Shown piece by piece: positions 53,428 through 60,225 of a DNA stretch of 64,000 nt (positions are counted from its first letter, which is position 1; every line of letters begins with the position of its first letter). The stretch spans positions 124,001-188,000 of the forward strand of contig NZ_CALPCZ010000001.1 of the NCBI RefSeq assembly GCF_943193135.1, in the 5' to 3' direction. The notes under the pieces are model-generated. The model did no database searches. It was not told the origin of the DNA and worked only from the letters and a program-made list of their open reading frames with translations. Origin of the DNA: Odoribacter lunatus. GTDB taxonomy: Bacteria > Bacteroidota > Bacteroidia > Bacteroidales > Marinifilaceae. Both the position numbers and the translations under genes were made by a program.

Positions 53428-54024
53428 TCAACAGTATTCTATGAATTTACTGAGAATCGGATACCAATAATCCCATGAAAACCCGCTGGAAGGGTGCTGG
53501 ATTGGCAGCACGCTTATCTCGTGTCCGTCGCTTAGGAAGTATTTCCACGTTTCCACTTCCTCCGCTGATTGCACGATAATGCTATCGCCTTGCTGTCCGC
53601 ATTGGGGAAGGGCGTTGTACAGGCGTTCGCTCCAGACTATCACCCCGTCCGGATGAAACTCCTCTAATATTTCGATGAATGGCTCTTGGGCTGCAATGTA
53701 CTGTTCACGAGTAGGCTTTAGGCGGGGACCGCAGAGAGGCTCCTGGATATAATTGTAAAACATGATGGAATCCCAAAACTCCATTCTTTCCTCCTGCGAT
53801 AATTCCCGTCCGAGCATGGCACGCTCAAATTTTGTGTAAGTGTTCATCCATCCCTTGCGTTCTACTTGAGGGTTTAGAAAATTATCCGCAACGATTTCGC
53901 TCGTAAAATTTTCTCCGCACGGATGATCTGCATAATGGCTTTCGCCCAACACCATGATTTTCCTGCCTTGAAAACCTTGTCGGTAGTTTTTGCCTACCCA
54001 CGGTTTTAATTTGACATTTTTCAT
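53428..54024 (-). CDS. Uracil-DNA glycosylase superfamily-like protein
   Basis: A 198-residue protein with features of the UDG fold: motif 1-like GRKIMVLGESHYADHP near residue 20, where the strand leads to a catalytic loop, and a C-terminal HPSSGFSWDYW resembling the HPS/HPSP DNA-contact loop. The usual catalytic Asp of family 1 UDG is absent, so activity and substrate are uncertain; some related proteins are annotated only as hypothetical. It lies 57 bases upstream of the zinc-centre gene on the same strand, but composition is different (higher GC), so it may be independent. Confidence 0.55.
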   Translation of the reverse strand: MKNVKLKPWVGKNYRQGFQGRKIMVLGESHYADHPCGENFTSEIVADNFLNPQVERKGWMNTYTKFERAMLGRELSQEERMEFWDSIMFYNYIQEPLCGPRLKPTREQYIAAQEPFIEILEEFHPDGVIVWSERLYNALPQCGQQGDSIIVQSAEEVETWKYFLSDGHEISVLPIQHPSSGFSWDYWYPILSKFIEYC

Positions 54025-54574
54025 ACTAATTAGTTATTTAGATTATAATTATTGCTCTTGTCCGCGATAAAGGCAGACAATTACTTCATTTAGATTATTC
54101 GTAGACATTTGTTTAAGTTTCCCCAGTTCCAAAGGAAAGCACGTGATTTAGCACACATAAAAAGAAGATGCGCAAAACTGCTGCTGTATTCCTATCAAAC
54201 TACCAACATGAAAAAAAATAGTTTTTTCATTGTAAATGGTTTTGTATCTTCAATACCCGAAAAGAAGTGTGTTATTACATCAAAAGGAAAGCGCAGGTAT
54301 TGTAAACCTATTTTAGATAGTGGGTTCTGACAAAACCTTGAAGATAAAACAAGTTACAAACCCACGCTATATGTACGTGAAATGAATCCATGCGCACATA
54401 TAAACGCAAGTGAATCAACTCGTTCTCTCTTCTAAATTTGTCAGATTTACTATCAAGAACAAGTTTAAACGCTTCCGTTTAAAACTAATATGTCCGTCCA
54501 TTTTTCAGATGAACAGCACAAATATAAATGTTTTGTTCCGGATAACAGATGAACGTGGAAAGAAAAATACCAAT
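54025..54574. other. Gene-poor interval with low-complexity and possible decayed coding
   Basis: About 550 AT-rich bases between the UDG-like and PAP2 genes. Only short frames are seen: 54208-54330 (40 residues, Lys-rich) and a frame from 54508 beginning MNSTNINVLFRITDERGKK, which vaguely recalls tyrosine-recombinase N-termini and stops after 29 residues. TTTAAACG-CTTC-CGTTTAAA (54464-54483) is a perfect 8-base-pair hairpin. No convincing gene or RNA is supported. Confidence 0.45.
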
Positions 54575-55246
54575 TCAGCGTTGAAATGCGGAGTATAAAG
54601 CAATCAGGAGAGTGGTGATGCTTCCGGTCAGAATGATGACGGAACAGTGCCGCAAGGGGTATGCAGGATGCAGTTTTTTATCGATGAATCGATTTAAAGC
54701 ATATCGGTAAAGAGTGTATATAAGCAAGGCTCCGCTTAATCCGACGAGCATGCCTGCGAGCAGGTCTCCGGGATAATGTACGCCGATGTATATGCGTGAA
54801 TAGGAGTTGAGGAACGCCCATGCCAAAATAAAAAAGCTCAAGAGTTTATTTTTGAATAGCAGCATGACGAAGAAGGACAGACCGAAAGAATTGGCGGCAT
54901 GACAGGAGGGGAAGCCGTATCTTCCTCCGCGTTTCCCATGAACGATGTGTACTAATTCGGAAATGGGATTGTTTGGATTGGACGGGCGCATGCGTTCGAC
55001 GAAGGGACGGATAAATGTAGCACAGACTTGGTCGGCATATACAATGGTTAGGGTGATGGCTATGACCGTAAATAAGGTTACTGTCGGACGGAAGTTTTTG
55101 CATATAACGTACAAAATGGCGGCATACATGGGTACCCATGTCAGTTTGGCCGTGAAAATCCACCAGAAAGAGTCTCCGTAGGAAGTGTACAGGCTATTTA
55201 GGAATAGAAAAATGTGCGTGTCGATATTTTGTAATGCTTCCAACAT
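54575..55246 (-). CDS. PAP2-family membrane phosphatase
   Basis: A 223-residue lipid phosphatase with five or six membrane helices. The three PAP2 motifs are visible: RPFVERMRPSNP (motif 1, about 80), GFPSCHAANS (motif 2 PSxH, about 112) and SRIYIGVHYPGD (motif 3, about 149). Motif 2 has Cys in place of the usual Gly (PSCH for PSGH), as in many Bacteroidetes copies. Family members dephosphorylate undecaprenyl diphosphate, phosphatidylglycerol phosphate or lipid A, so the substrate is open. The thioredoxin gene lies 75 bases upstream on the same strand, separated by a terminator. Confidence 0.9.
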   Translation of the reverse strand: MLEALQNIDTHIFLFLNSLYTSYGDSFWWIFTAKLTWVPMYAAILYVICKNFRPTVTLFTVIAITLTIVYADQVCATFIRPFVERMRPSNPNNPISELVHIVHGKRGGRYGFPSCHAANSFGLSFFVMLLFKNKLLSFFILAWAFLNSYSRIYIGVHYPGDLLAGMLVGLSGALLIYTLYRYALNRFIDKKLHPAYPLRHCSVIILTGSITTLLIALYSAFQR

Positions 55247-55267
55247 AGGTATATTGTATTTCCTGCT

Positions 55268-55297
55268 TAAAAGCCCACTTGAAAATACAAGTGGGCT
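55268..55297 (-). terminator. Terminator after the thioredoxin-fold gene
   Basis: AGCCCACTTG-AAAATA-type loop-CAAGTGGGCT, a perfect 10-base-pair stem with TTTT on the minus strand. Confidence 0.82.
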
Positions 55298-55321
55298 GAA
55301 ATAGGAAAACAGGTGTATTTT

Positions 55322-55765
55322 TTATTTCTTCTTCGTCGGTGCAGGTGCCAATAAATTTTGATTGATAATCTGTACCAGTTGTTCTTTCGGGCGTAAACCG
55401 GATAATAGGAACGGATCTCCTTTTTGAGGGATGAATACCATCAACGGAATGCTGGTTGCATTGAAAAGGCGTGCCAATTCTCTTTCTTTGTCCGTATCCA
55501 CTTTGTATATCTGGAGTTTGTCTCCGTAATCCTGTTGTATTTCGGAAAGAATGGGAGCCAGGCGTTTGCAAGGACCGCACCAGGTGGCATATAAGTCGAT
55601 GATGACGGGTTTTTTGCCGATGAATTTCCATTCCTTGTTTTCATCATAGTTCCAAATCAATTTTTTAAATTCCTGTGTGGTAAGTTCTTTTACCGCTTGG
55701 GCTTTTACAGAAAATCCAAGTCCGGAAATCATGACGATTAGCAGAAGTATGAATTTGTTTTTCAT
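55322..55765 (-). CDS. Exported thioredoxin-fold protein
   Basis: A 147-residue thioredoxin with a signal peptide (LLIVMISGLGFSVKAQA) from the ATG at 55765; a longer frame to 55810 is rejected because a -7 promoter box lies at 55808-55815. The active site is YATWCGPCKRLAP with the classic WCGPCK motif at about residue 60, and the cis-Pro is in NATSIPLMVFIP. It is therefore a periplasmic thiol oxidoreductase, possibly reducing or isomerising envelope proteins. Its redox partner is not in the window. Confidence 0.9.
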   Translation of the reverse strand: MKNKFILLLIVMISGLGFSVKAQAVKELTTQEFKKLIWNYDENKEWKFIGKKPVIIDLYATWCGPCKRLAPILSEIQQDYGDKLQIYKVDTDKERELARLFNATSIPLMVFIPQKGDPFLLSGLRPKEQLVQIINQNLLAPAPTKKK

Positions 55766-55807
55766 ATGTGTGGTATTAGGTTTTTGTATTAACTTGTTTT
55801 CTTTCTG

Positions 55808-55815
55808 CAAAGATA
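55808..55815 (-). promoter_or_regulatory. Candidate -7 box of the thioredoxin-fold gene
   Basis: Minus-strand TATCTTTG is an exact TAnnTTTG match, 42 bases before ATG 55765; it also argues against the longer start. Confidence 0.5.
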
Positions 55816-55838
55816 CGAATTAAAAATGAGAGTAAATC

Positions 55839-56189
55839 TTATTTCTGTTCGTATTTCTTTTCAAATAGCGTTTGATTTTTTTCACCCCATGCAATCATGG
55901 CATCCAGAATAGGAAGGAGTGATAAGCCCAATGGTGTGATTGTATATTCCGAACGGGGAGGCAGTTCCGGATAAATGGTTTTCTCCACCAGGCCGTCGTC
56001 TACCAATTCTTTTAATTGCAAATCCAACACACGTGGTGTGGCTTCGGGTAAGGCTTTGTGCAATTCATTCGGGCGCATGGGGGCATGGCGCAATTCGTCT
56101 AAAATGCAGGATTTCCATTTGGAATCTATCAGGCTCATTGTCAGTCGTAGCGGACAATTGAGATCTACGGGTATTTTTCTTTCGTACAT
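55839..56189 (-). CDS. HxlR-family transcriptional regulator
   Basis: A 116-residue winged-helix regulator. The HxlR signature is complete: NCPLRLTMSLIDSKWKSCIL near residue 10 (with Cys13, the redox- or electrophile-sensing position in several homologues), HAPMRPNELHKALPEATPRV and LVDDGLVEKTIYPELPPRSE for the wing. It is divergent from the NTF2-like/flavoprotein pair, and a palindrome lies over that promoter. Likely a local sensor of an electrophile or redox signal. Confidence 0.92.
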   Translation of the reverse strand: MYERKIPVDLNCPLRLTMSLIDSKWKSCILDELRHAPMRPNELHKALPEATPRVLDLQLKELVDDGLVEKTIYPELPPRSEYTITPLGLSLLPILDAMIAWGEKNQTLFEKKYEQK

Positions 56190-56210
56190 GTTTTTTCGTT
56201 TTTACAGATA

Positions 56211-56218
56211 CAAAGGTA
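56211..56218 (-). promoter_or_regulatory. Candidate -7 box of the HxlR gene
   Basis: Minus-strand TACCTTTG matches TAnnTTTG, 22 bases before the ATG at 56189. No strong -33 element is visible. Confidence 0.48.
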
Positions 56219-56262
56219 GGTATAATTGTCCGGAATGGGGGTATATTGAAAAATTATTCGTA

Positions 56263-56282
56263 TACCGAAAAATTTATCGGTA
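56263..56282. promoter_or_regulatory. Palindrome, probable HxlR operator
   Basis: TACCGA-AAAATTTA-TCGGTA is a perfect 6-base inverted repeat 8 bases apart. It abuts the -33 element of the plus-strand promoter, the position expected for a repressor site. Confidence 0.5.
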
Positions 56283-56314
56283 CTTGTGTTAATAGATACT
56301 ACCTTGTATTTTTG
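56283..56314 (+). promoter_or_regulatory. Promoter of the NTF2-like/flavoprotein pair
   Basis: CTTG (56283-56286), 20 bases, TATTTTTG (56307-56314): near-consensus sigma-ABfr promoter, 26 bases before the ATG at 56340. Confidence 0.6.
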
Positions 56315-56339
56315 TAACGGAATTATAAAATACAGTATT

Positions 56340-56723
56340 ATGAGAGATTCAATCAAAGAATATGAGGCAGTGCAAGAAGCTGCCATGAAGTTTGTCAAGA
56401 GTGTGGCAGAAGGTAATAGTAAGTATGCCCGCGAGTTGTTTACGGAGGATGCCGTGCTTTTCGGAATTCTTGACGGGAAGATGGAACGTGGTTCTATCGA
56501 ACAGTTTTATCACAATGTCGATACCGTTAATGGCGGTGAAGCGTTTAAAGCGCGTATTGATGTGGTAACTGTTGAGGAGACGTTGGCTGTTGTTCGTGTT
56601 CTTGAAGAGGGATGGGGTGGTCGTATTGATTTTACCGATTACCTTTTGTTGTTGAAAATAGGTGGAGAATGGAAGTGTGTCGCCAAAGCGTATAATCAGA
56701 ATTCAAATACCATTAAAAAATAG
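56340..56723 (+). CDS. NTF2-like (SnoaL/lumazine-binding-like) protein
   Basis: A 127-residue protein started at ATG 56340 (MRDSIKEYEAVQEA), just after the promoter; a longer frame from 56286 is rejected. The pattern EAAMKFVKSVAEGNSKYARE-LFTEDAVLFGILDG followed by strands TVEETLAVVRVLEEGW and YLLLLKIGGEWKCVAKAY fits the NTF2-like cone fold, which binds small hydrophobic molecules or dimerises. It is 12 bases from the flavoprotein gene and probably assists that enzyme, but its ligand is unknown. Confidence 0.8.
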   Translation: MRDSIKEYEAVQEAAMKFVKSVAEGNSKYARELFTEDAVLFGILDGKMERGSIEQFYHNVDTVNGGEAFKARIDVVTVEETLAVVRVLEEGWGGRIDFTDYLLLLKIGGEWKCVAKAYNQNSNTIKK

Positions 56724-56735
56724 GAGAGTGAAATT

Positions 56736-57278
56736 ATGAAGATAGTTGTTGTAACAGGAAGTCCTCGCAAGAATGGCAACAGTTTTGCCATGACCGATGC
56801 GTTTATTAAGAAGGCTGAATCGTGCGGGCATTCCGTGCAGCGGTTTGATGCTGCTTTTATGAATATTGGAGGGTGTCACGCTTGTGAGACTTGTTATAAA
56901 ACGGGTAAAGCGTGCTCATTTGATGATGATTTCAATATTATAGCACCGGCTTTGCTTGAGGCTGATGCTGTGGTTTACACTATGCCTCTTTATTGGTATT
57001 CCATACCGGCACAGATTAAGGGTGTTATAGATCGCATTTTCTCGTTGGTCATAGGCGGTAAGAATGTGGCAGGCAAAAAGTGCGGGTTGATTGCTTGTTG
57101 CGAAGAGGAAGATGCTACTCTCATGGATGGAATACGGTTGCCTATAGAACGTTCGGCAGCACTGTTGAAATGGGAAATGGTGGGCGAGGTGCTTGTCTCC
57201 GGAGTATTCAAAGCGGGAGATATAAATAAGACGGATGGTTGTAAACAGGCGGAAGCCCTTGCGGAGAAGTTTTTTTAA
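56736..57278 (+). CDS. NADPH-dependent FMN reductase/iron-sulfur flavoprotein-like
   Basis: A 180-residue flavodoxin-like protein. The FMN-phosphate loop is VVVTGSPRKNGNSFAMTDAF at about residues 4-23, and the FMN/aromatic wall lies in TMPLYWYSIPAQIKGVIDRI near 85. A Cys cluster CHACETCYKTGKAC (about residues 47-60) resembles the iron-sulfur ligand motif of ISF-type flavoproteins, though a complete CX2CX2CX4-7C needs checking. It may reduce quinones or electrophiles, fitting control by the HxlR regulator. It is the second gene of the pair. Confidence 0.85.
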   Translation: MKIVVVTGSPRKNGNSFAMTDAFIKKAESCGHSVQRFDAAFMNIGGCHACETCYKTGKACSFDDDFNIIAPALLEADAVVYTMPLYWYSIPAQIKGVIDRIFSLVIGGKNVAGKKCGLIACCEEEDATLMDGIRLPIERSAALLKWEMVGEVLVSGVFKAGDINKTDGCKQAEALAEKFF

Positions 57279-57307
57279 ATAATTTCAGTTTTTTATCTTT
57301 TTCATTA

Positions 57308-57315
57308 TACTTTTG
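57308..57315 (+). promoter_or_regulatory. Candidate -7 box of ispE
   Basis: TACTTTTG matches TAnnTTTG, 30 bases before ATG 57346. It overlaps an in-frame TTG, arguing against that TTG as a start. Confidence 0.48.
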
Positions 57316-57345
57316 CCTCTCAAAGAATCTAAAATTTGCAGAGGT

Positions 57346-58158
57346 ATGTTTGCATATCCGAATGCTAAAATTAACCTTGGTCTTTTTGTGACGGAGAAAA
57401 GACCGGACGGTTTCCATAATCTGGAATCCGTGTTTTATCCGCTATCCTTGTCGGATGTCTTGGAGGTTAATCGGACAGAGCAACCGCAAGGAGAGTGTGT
57501 GTTTCGGAATACGGGCATCTCTGTGGATTGTTCTGCCGAAAAGAATTTAGTAGTAAAAGCCTATAAGTTATTGGCGACAGCTTATGATTTACCGGCAGTG
57601 GAGGTGAAGTTGCATAAGGTGATTCCTTACGGAGCGGGACTGGGGGGAGGTTCTTCCGACGCGGCGTTTATGCTGAAAGTGGTAAATGAATATTTTGAGT
57701 TGGGTATTTCAGAGCGGGAGTTGATGACGTATGCCATGCAGCTGGGAAGTGACTGTGCTTATTTTATTCGGAGTACACCTGCTTTTGTCAGTGGACGGGG
57801 AGAGTTGCTGGAGGAAATAGATTTGTCGTTGAAGGCGTATAAAATCGTTCTTGTAAAGCCTGATTGCGGGGTGTCTACGGCAGAGGCTTATCAAGGAATT
57901 GTCCCGAAAAAGGCTCCGTTTGATTTGTATCATCTACCGGAGTTGCCACTGGAAGAGTGGGAGGGAAAGATTGGGAATGATTTTGAAAAAACGATTTTTG
58001 CTGTGCATCCGGAAATCCGTGAGGTGAAGCAGGCTTTGTATGAAGCGGGTGCTTTGTTCGCTTCTATGACTGGAAGCGGTTCCGCTGTGTATGGTATTTT
58101 TCCGGAGGATGTGAAGATTCCGGAGAATTTGAAAGGAAAGTTTATATGGGAAGAATAA
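57346..58158 (+). CDS. ispE: 4-diphosphocytidyl-2-C-methyl-D-erythritol kinase
   Basis: Fourth enzyme of the MEP isoprenoid pathway. The 270-residue GHMP kinase starts at ATG 57346 (MFAYPNAKINLGLFVTEKRP), 5 bases after GAGG. Motif 2, the ATP-binding loop, is PYGAGLGGGSSDAAFML at about residues 98-114. Motif 3 is visible as ASMTGSGSAVYGIF near the C-terminus. It is a separate unit from the flavoprotein gene and precedes a small membrane protein gene by 26 bases. Confidence 0.96.
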   Translation: MFAYPNAKINLGLFVTEKRPDGFHNLESVFYPLSLSDVLEVNRTEQPQGECVFRNTGISVDCSAEKNLVVKAYKLLATAYDLPAVEVKLHKVIPYGAGLGGGSSDAAFMLKVVNEYFELGISERELMTYAMQLGSDCAYFIRSTPAFVSGRGELLEEIDLSLKAYKIVLVKPDCGVSTAEAYQGIVPKKAPFDLYHLPELPLEEWEGKIGNDFEKTIFAVHPEIREVKQALYEAGALFASMTGSGSAVYGIFPEDVKIPENLKGKFIWEE

Positions 58159-58184
58159 ACGAAATTATTAAATAAAATAAAACT

Positions 58185-58502
58185 ATGAGAAGTAATTTGA
58201 TTATGATATTGATAGGAATGGTGTCCGGATTTATGGGGATTATTCCTTTACTGCGGCAAAAAGCGGATAAATATTGGGTGTTTGCCTTGTTCCTTTTTTA
58301 TTTCATGATGCCGTATGTGATATTTCATATTGCATTGCCGGGTGTGCAGTGGTGGCTAAAGGGAAGTATTGTCAGTCTGTTTTTGGTGCTTCCGTTGGTT
58401 ATTGCTGCCGGTAGAGGTTATAAAAGATGCGTGTTCCCGATATTGATAACTTCTGTGTTAGTCGGTTTGTTTATAAGCCTTTTAGGGCATTATCTGTTAT
58501 AA
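58185..58502 (+). CDS. Small four-helix membrane protein, unknown function
   Basis: A 105-residue hydrophobic protein with about four membrane segments: LIMILIGMVSGFMGIIPLL (5-23), WVFALFLFYFMMPYVIFHIA (31-50), an MWWL-like stretch with LFLVLPLVIAAGRG (60-80), and VLVGLFISLLGHYLL (90-105). The loops are basic (KADK, RGYKR). No family is recognised. It follows ispE by 26 bases and is closed by a terminator, so it is probably co-transcribed with ispE. Confidence 0.62.
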   Translation: MRSNLIMILIGMVSGFMGIIPLLRQKADKYWVFALFLFYFMMPYVIFHIALPGVQWWLKGSIVSLFLVLPLVIAAGRGYKRCVFPILITSVLVGLFISLLGHYLL

Positions 58503-58511
58503 TAGAATAGT

Positions 58512-58541
58512 GAGGGACAGCATGGTGGCTGTCCCTCTTGC
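58512..58541 (+). terminator. Terminator after the ispE unit
   Basis: GAGGGACAGC-ATGGTG-GCTGTCCCTC, a perfect 10-base-pair stem, then TTGCTTGT. It may also stop the convergent gene transcript. Confidence 0.78.
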
Positions 58542-58549
58542 TTGTATTG

Positions 58550-59089
58550 TTATTTTCGTACGGTCAGGGAGAAGATAACGGATGACAATCCTCCGAATAT
58601 GAAGGCTAGTCCCGTCCAGATGATGATATTGAATATCCCGAATAACGGGTGAAAAATAATCAGGAATGCGAAAATAAGTGTCAGTATTCCCCCTGTCAAT
58701 ACCCATCCCCAGTTTGTTATTTTGTGTGTTTGCATTTGTGTGGACCAGCCGATAAAGTCAATGCCGAGGAACATGAGAATGAACCCGACGGCATAAGGTA
58801 GAATGTCTATGGCCCAGTTTAGGTTTGACAGGAAAATAAGTCCGATGATGAGGTCGATGATGCCCATGGCTAAGCTCCAGCCCCAGTTCTTTACTCTTTG
58901 ATAGGAGGTGGCGTTTATGATTTCGCTGATACCGAAAAGAATAAACATGATGCAAAAATACATAGCTAAGGCGAAATAGGATTGTACGGGATGCCTGAAT
59001 ACCCATATACCGCAGAGTATAGACAATATACCTACAATAAGCATTAGCCACCAATACTTGTGACTTCTGTAATTTTCCATTGTTTCCAT
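58550..59089 (-). CDS. HdeD/DUF308 family membrane protein
   Basis: A 179-residue protein with six hydrophobic segments in three similar pairs (WWLMLIVGILSILCGIWVF, GWSLAMGIIDLIIGLIFL, WVLTGGILTLIFAFLIIF), the three-fold repeat typical of HdeD/DUF308. E. coli HdeD is linked to acid resistance at high density, but other members are uncharacterised, so a stress role is only family inference. It ends 12 bases from the ispE terminator. Confidence 0.86.
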   Translation of the reverse strand: METMENYRSHKYWWLMLIVGILSILCGIWVFRHPVQSYFALAMYFCIMFILFGISEIINATSYQRVKNWGWSLAMGIIDLIIGLIFLSNLNWAIDILPYAVGFILMFLGIDFIGWSTQMQTHKITNWGWVLTGGILTLIFAFLIIFHPLFGIFNIIIWTGLAFIFGGLSSVIFSLTVRK

Positions 59090-59172
59090 TATTTCTTGTT
59101 TTATAAGTTAATAATGGTTTTAACGCCGGAGAGGGAAAGAAGTTTATTTTTGAATGGAATTTAGGAAAAAGA

Positions 59173-59220
59173 TATATCCTCTTTGAAAAGGAGTGATGAG
59201 GCCTTTTTAAAGAGGATATA
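59173..59220 (-). terminator. Terminator after mscS
   Basis: TATATCCTCTTT (59173-59184) and AAAGAGGATATA (59209-59220) form a perfect 12-base-pair stem with an inner AAAAGG/CCTTTT pairing. The minus strand continues with TCTTTTTCC. Confidence 0.85.
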
Positions 59221-59236
59221 ACGAAGCTTGTATTAT

Positions 59237-60079
59237 TTATTTCTGGATCAGATGTACGTCCATTTGCGGGAACGGGATGTTGATTCCTTCCTGAGAGAAG
59301 GTTTTGTAGACGTTCTCATTCATATCGAAGAATACACCCCAGTAATCCGCTGCGTTCACCCATGCCCGGACAACAATGTTTACGGAACTTTCTCCCAGAG
59401 AGGTCAGGGCGATGAAATGAGCCGGATCTTTTAAAATGCGTTGGTCTGCGGCAATCAGTTTGTCCAAAACGGCTTTGGCTTGGTCGTAGTTGTCGCCGTA
59501 AGCGATTCCGAATTCCCAGTCTACTCGGCGGATGGCTTCTTTGGAGTAGTTTTTGGTAATGCCGGTGGACAGTCCTCCGTTGGGGATGATGATGATTTTA
59601 TTATCGGCGGTGGAGATAATGGTGTTGAATATCTGGATTTCCTTTACGGTACCGCTTTGTCCCTGTGCTTCAATGAAGTCTCCGACTTTGAAGGGTTTGA
59701 ATAATAAAATCATTACTCCGCCTGCGAAGTTCTGCAGGGTTCCGCTTAATGCCATACCGATGGCGACACCGGCGGATGCGAAGAGGGCGATGAATGAGCT
59801 GGCTTCGACGCCTAATTTGCTGACAATGACAATAACCAGCAAGAGGTTAAGGGTGATTTTGAAAAAGCTTTTGACAAAAGAGGACAAAGAAGCCTCGGCG
59901 TGTCTTTTTTCCAGTATGGTTACTACCAGACGGTTGATTTTTCGGATGATCCAGCGGCCGATGATGAAAATGATGACTGCCCCTATTATTCTGGAACCGA
60001 AAGAGGTACCCAAATCGATGACTTTGTTTAGAAATACATCCCATGAAATGCTGGATGTCGCATTGAAGAGTTCTTTCAT
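59237..60079 (-). CDS. mscS: Small-conductance mechanosensitive channel
   Basis: Opens under membrane tension to release solutes on osmotic downshift. The 280-residue protein starts at ATG 60079 (MKELFNATSS); a longer frame to 60148 would run past the promoter box at 60108-60115. Three membrane helices fill about 20-115, with the pore helix FIALFASAGVAIGMALSGTL rich in Gly/Ala. The beta-domain contains GDFIEAQGQSGTVKEIQIF and the conserved IIIIPNGGLSTG. Length and motifs match E. coli MscS. Confidence 0.93.
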   Translation of the reverse strand: MKELFNATSSISWDVFLNKVIDLGTSFGSRIIGAVIIFIIGRWIIRKINRLVVTILEKRHAEASLSSFVKSFFKITLNLLLVIVIVSKLGVEASSFIALFASAGVAIGMALSGTLQNFAGGVMILLFKPFKVGDFIEAQGQSGTVKEIQIFNTIISTADNKIIIIPNGGLSTGITKNYSKEAIRRVDWEFGIAYGDNYDQAKAVLDKLIAADQRILKDPAHFIALTSLGESSVNIVVRAWVNAADYWGVFFDMNENVYKTFSQEGINIPFPQMDVHLIQK

Positions 60080-60107
60080 AATTATAAGATTTTTTGTTTG
60101 TTGGGTA

Positions 60108-60115
60108 CAAAAGTA
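60108..60115 (-). promoter_or_regulatory. Candidate -7 box of mscS
   Basis: Minus-strand TACTTTTG is an exact TAnnTTTG match, 28 bases before the ATG at 60079. The nearest TTTG is 30 bases further, too far for a normal -33. Confidence 0.45.
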
Positions 60116-60131
60116 GGAAAAAACATGTCTT

Positions 60132-60163
60132 TTTGTCCTTTTCGCCAAATAATTGTATTTTTG
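60132..60163 (+). promoter_or_regulatory. Sigma-ABfr promoter of argS
   Basis: TTTG (60132-60135), 20 bases, TATTTTTG (60156-60163): full consensus. The leader to the ATG at 60226 is about 55 bases. Confidence 0.68.
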
Positions 60164-60225
60164 TCGTCAGGCTAAGCGGGGAGGGCTTTGTGGGCGGCGG
60201 CTGAAATCATTTAAAGTTTGAAATA

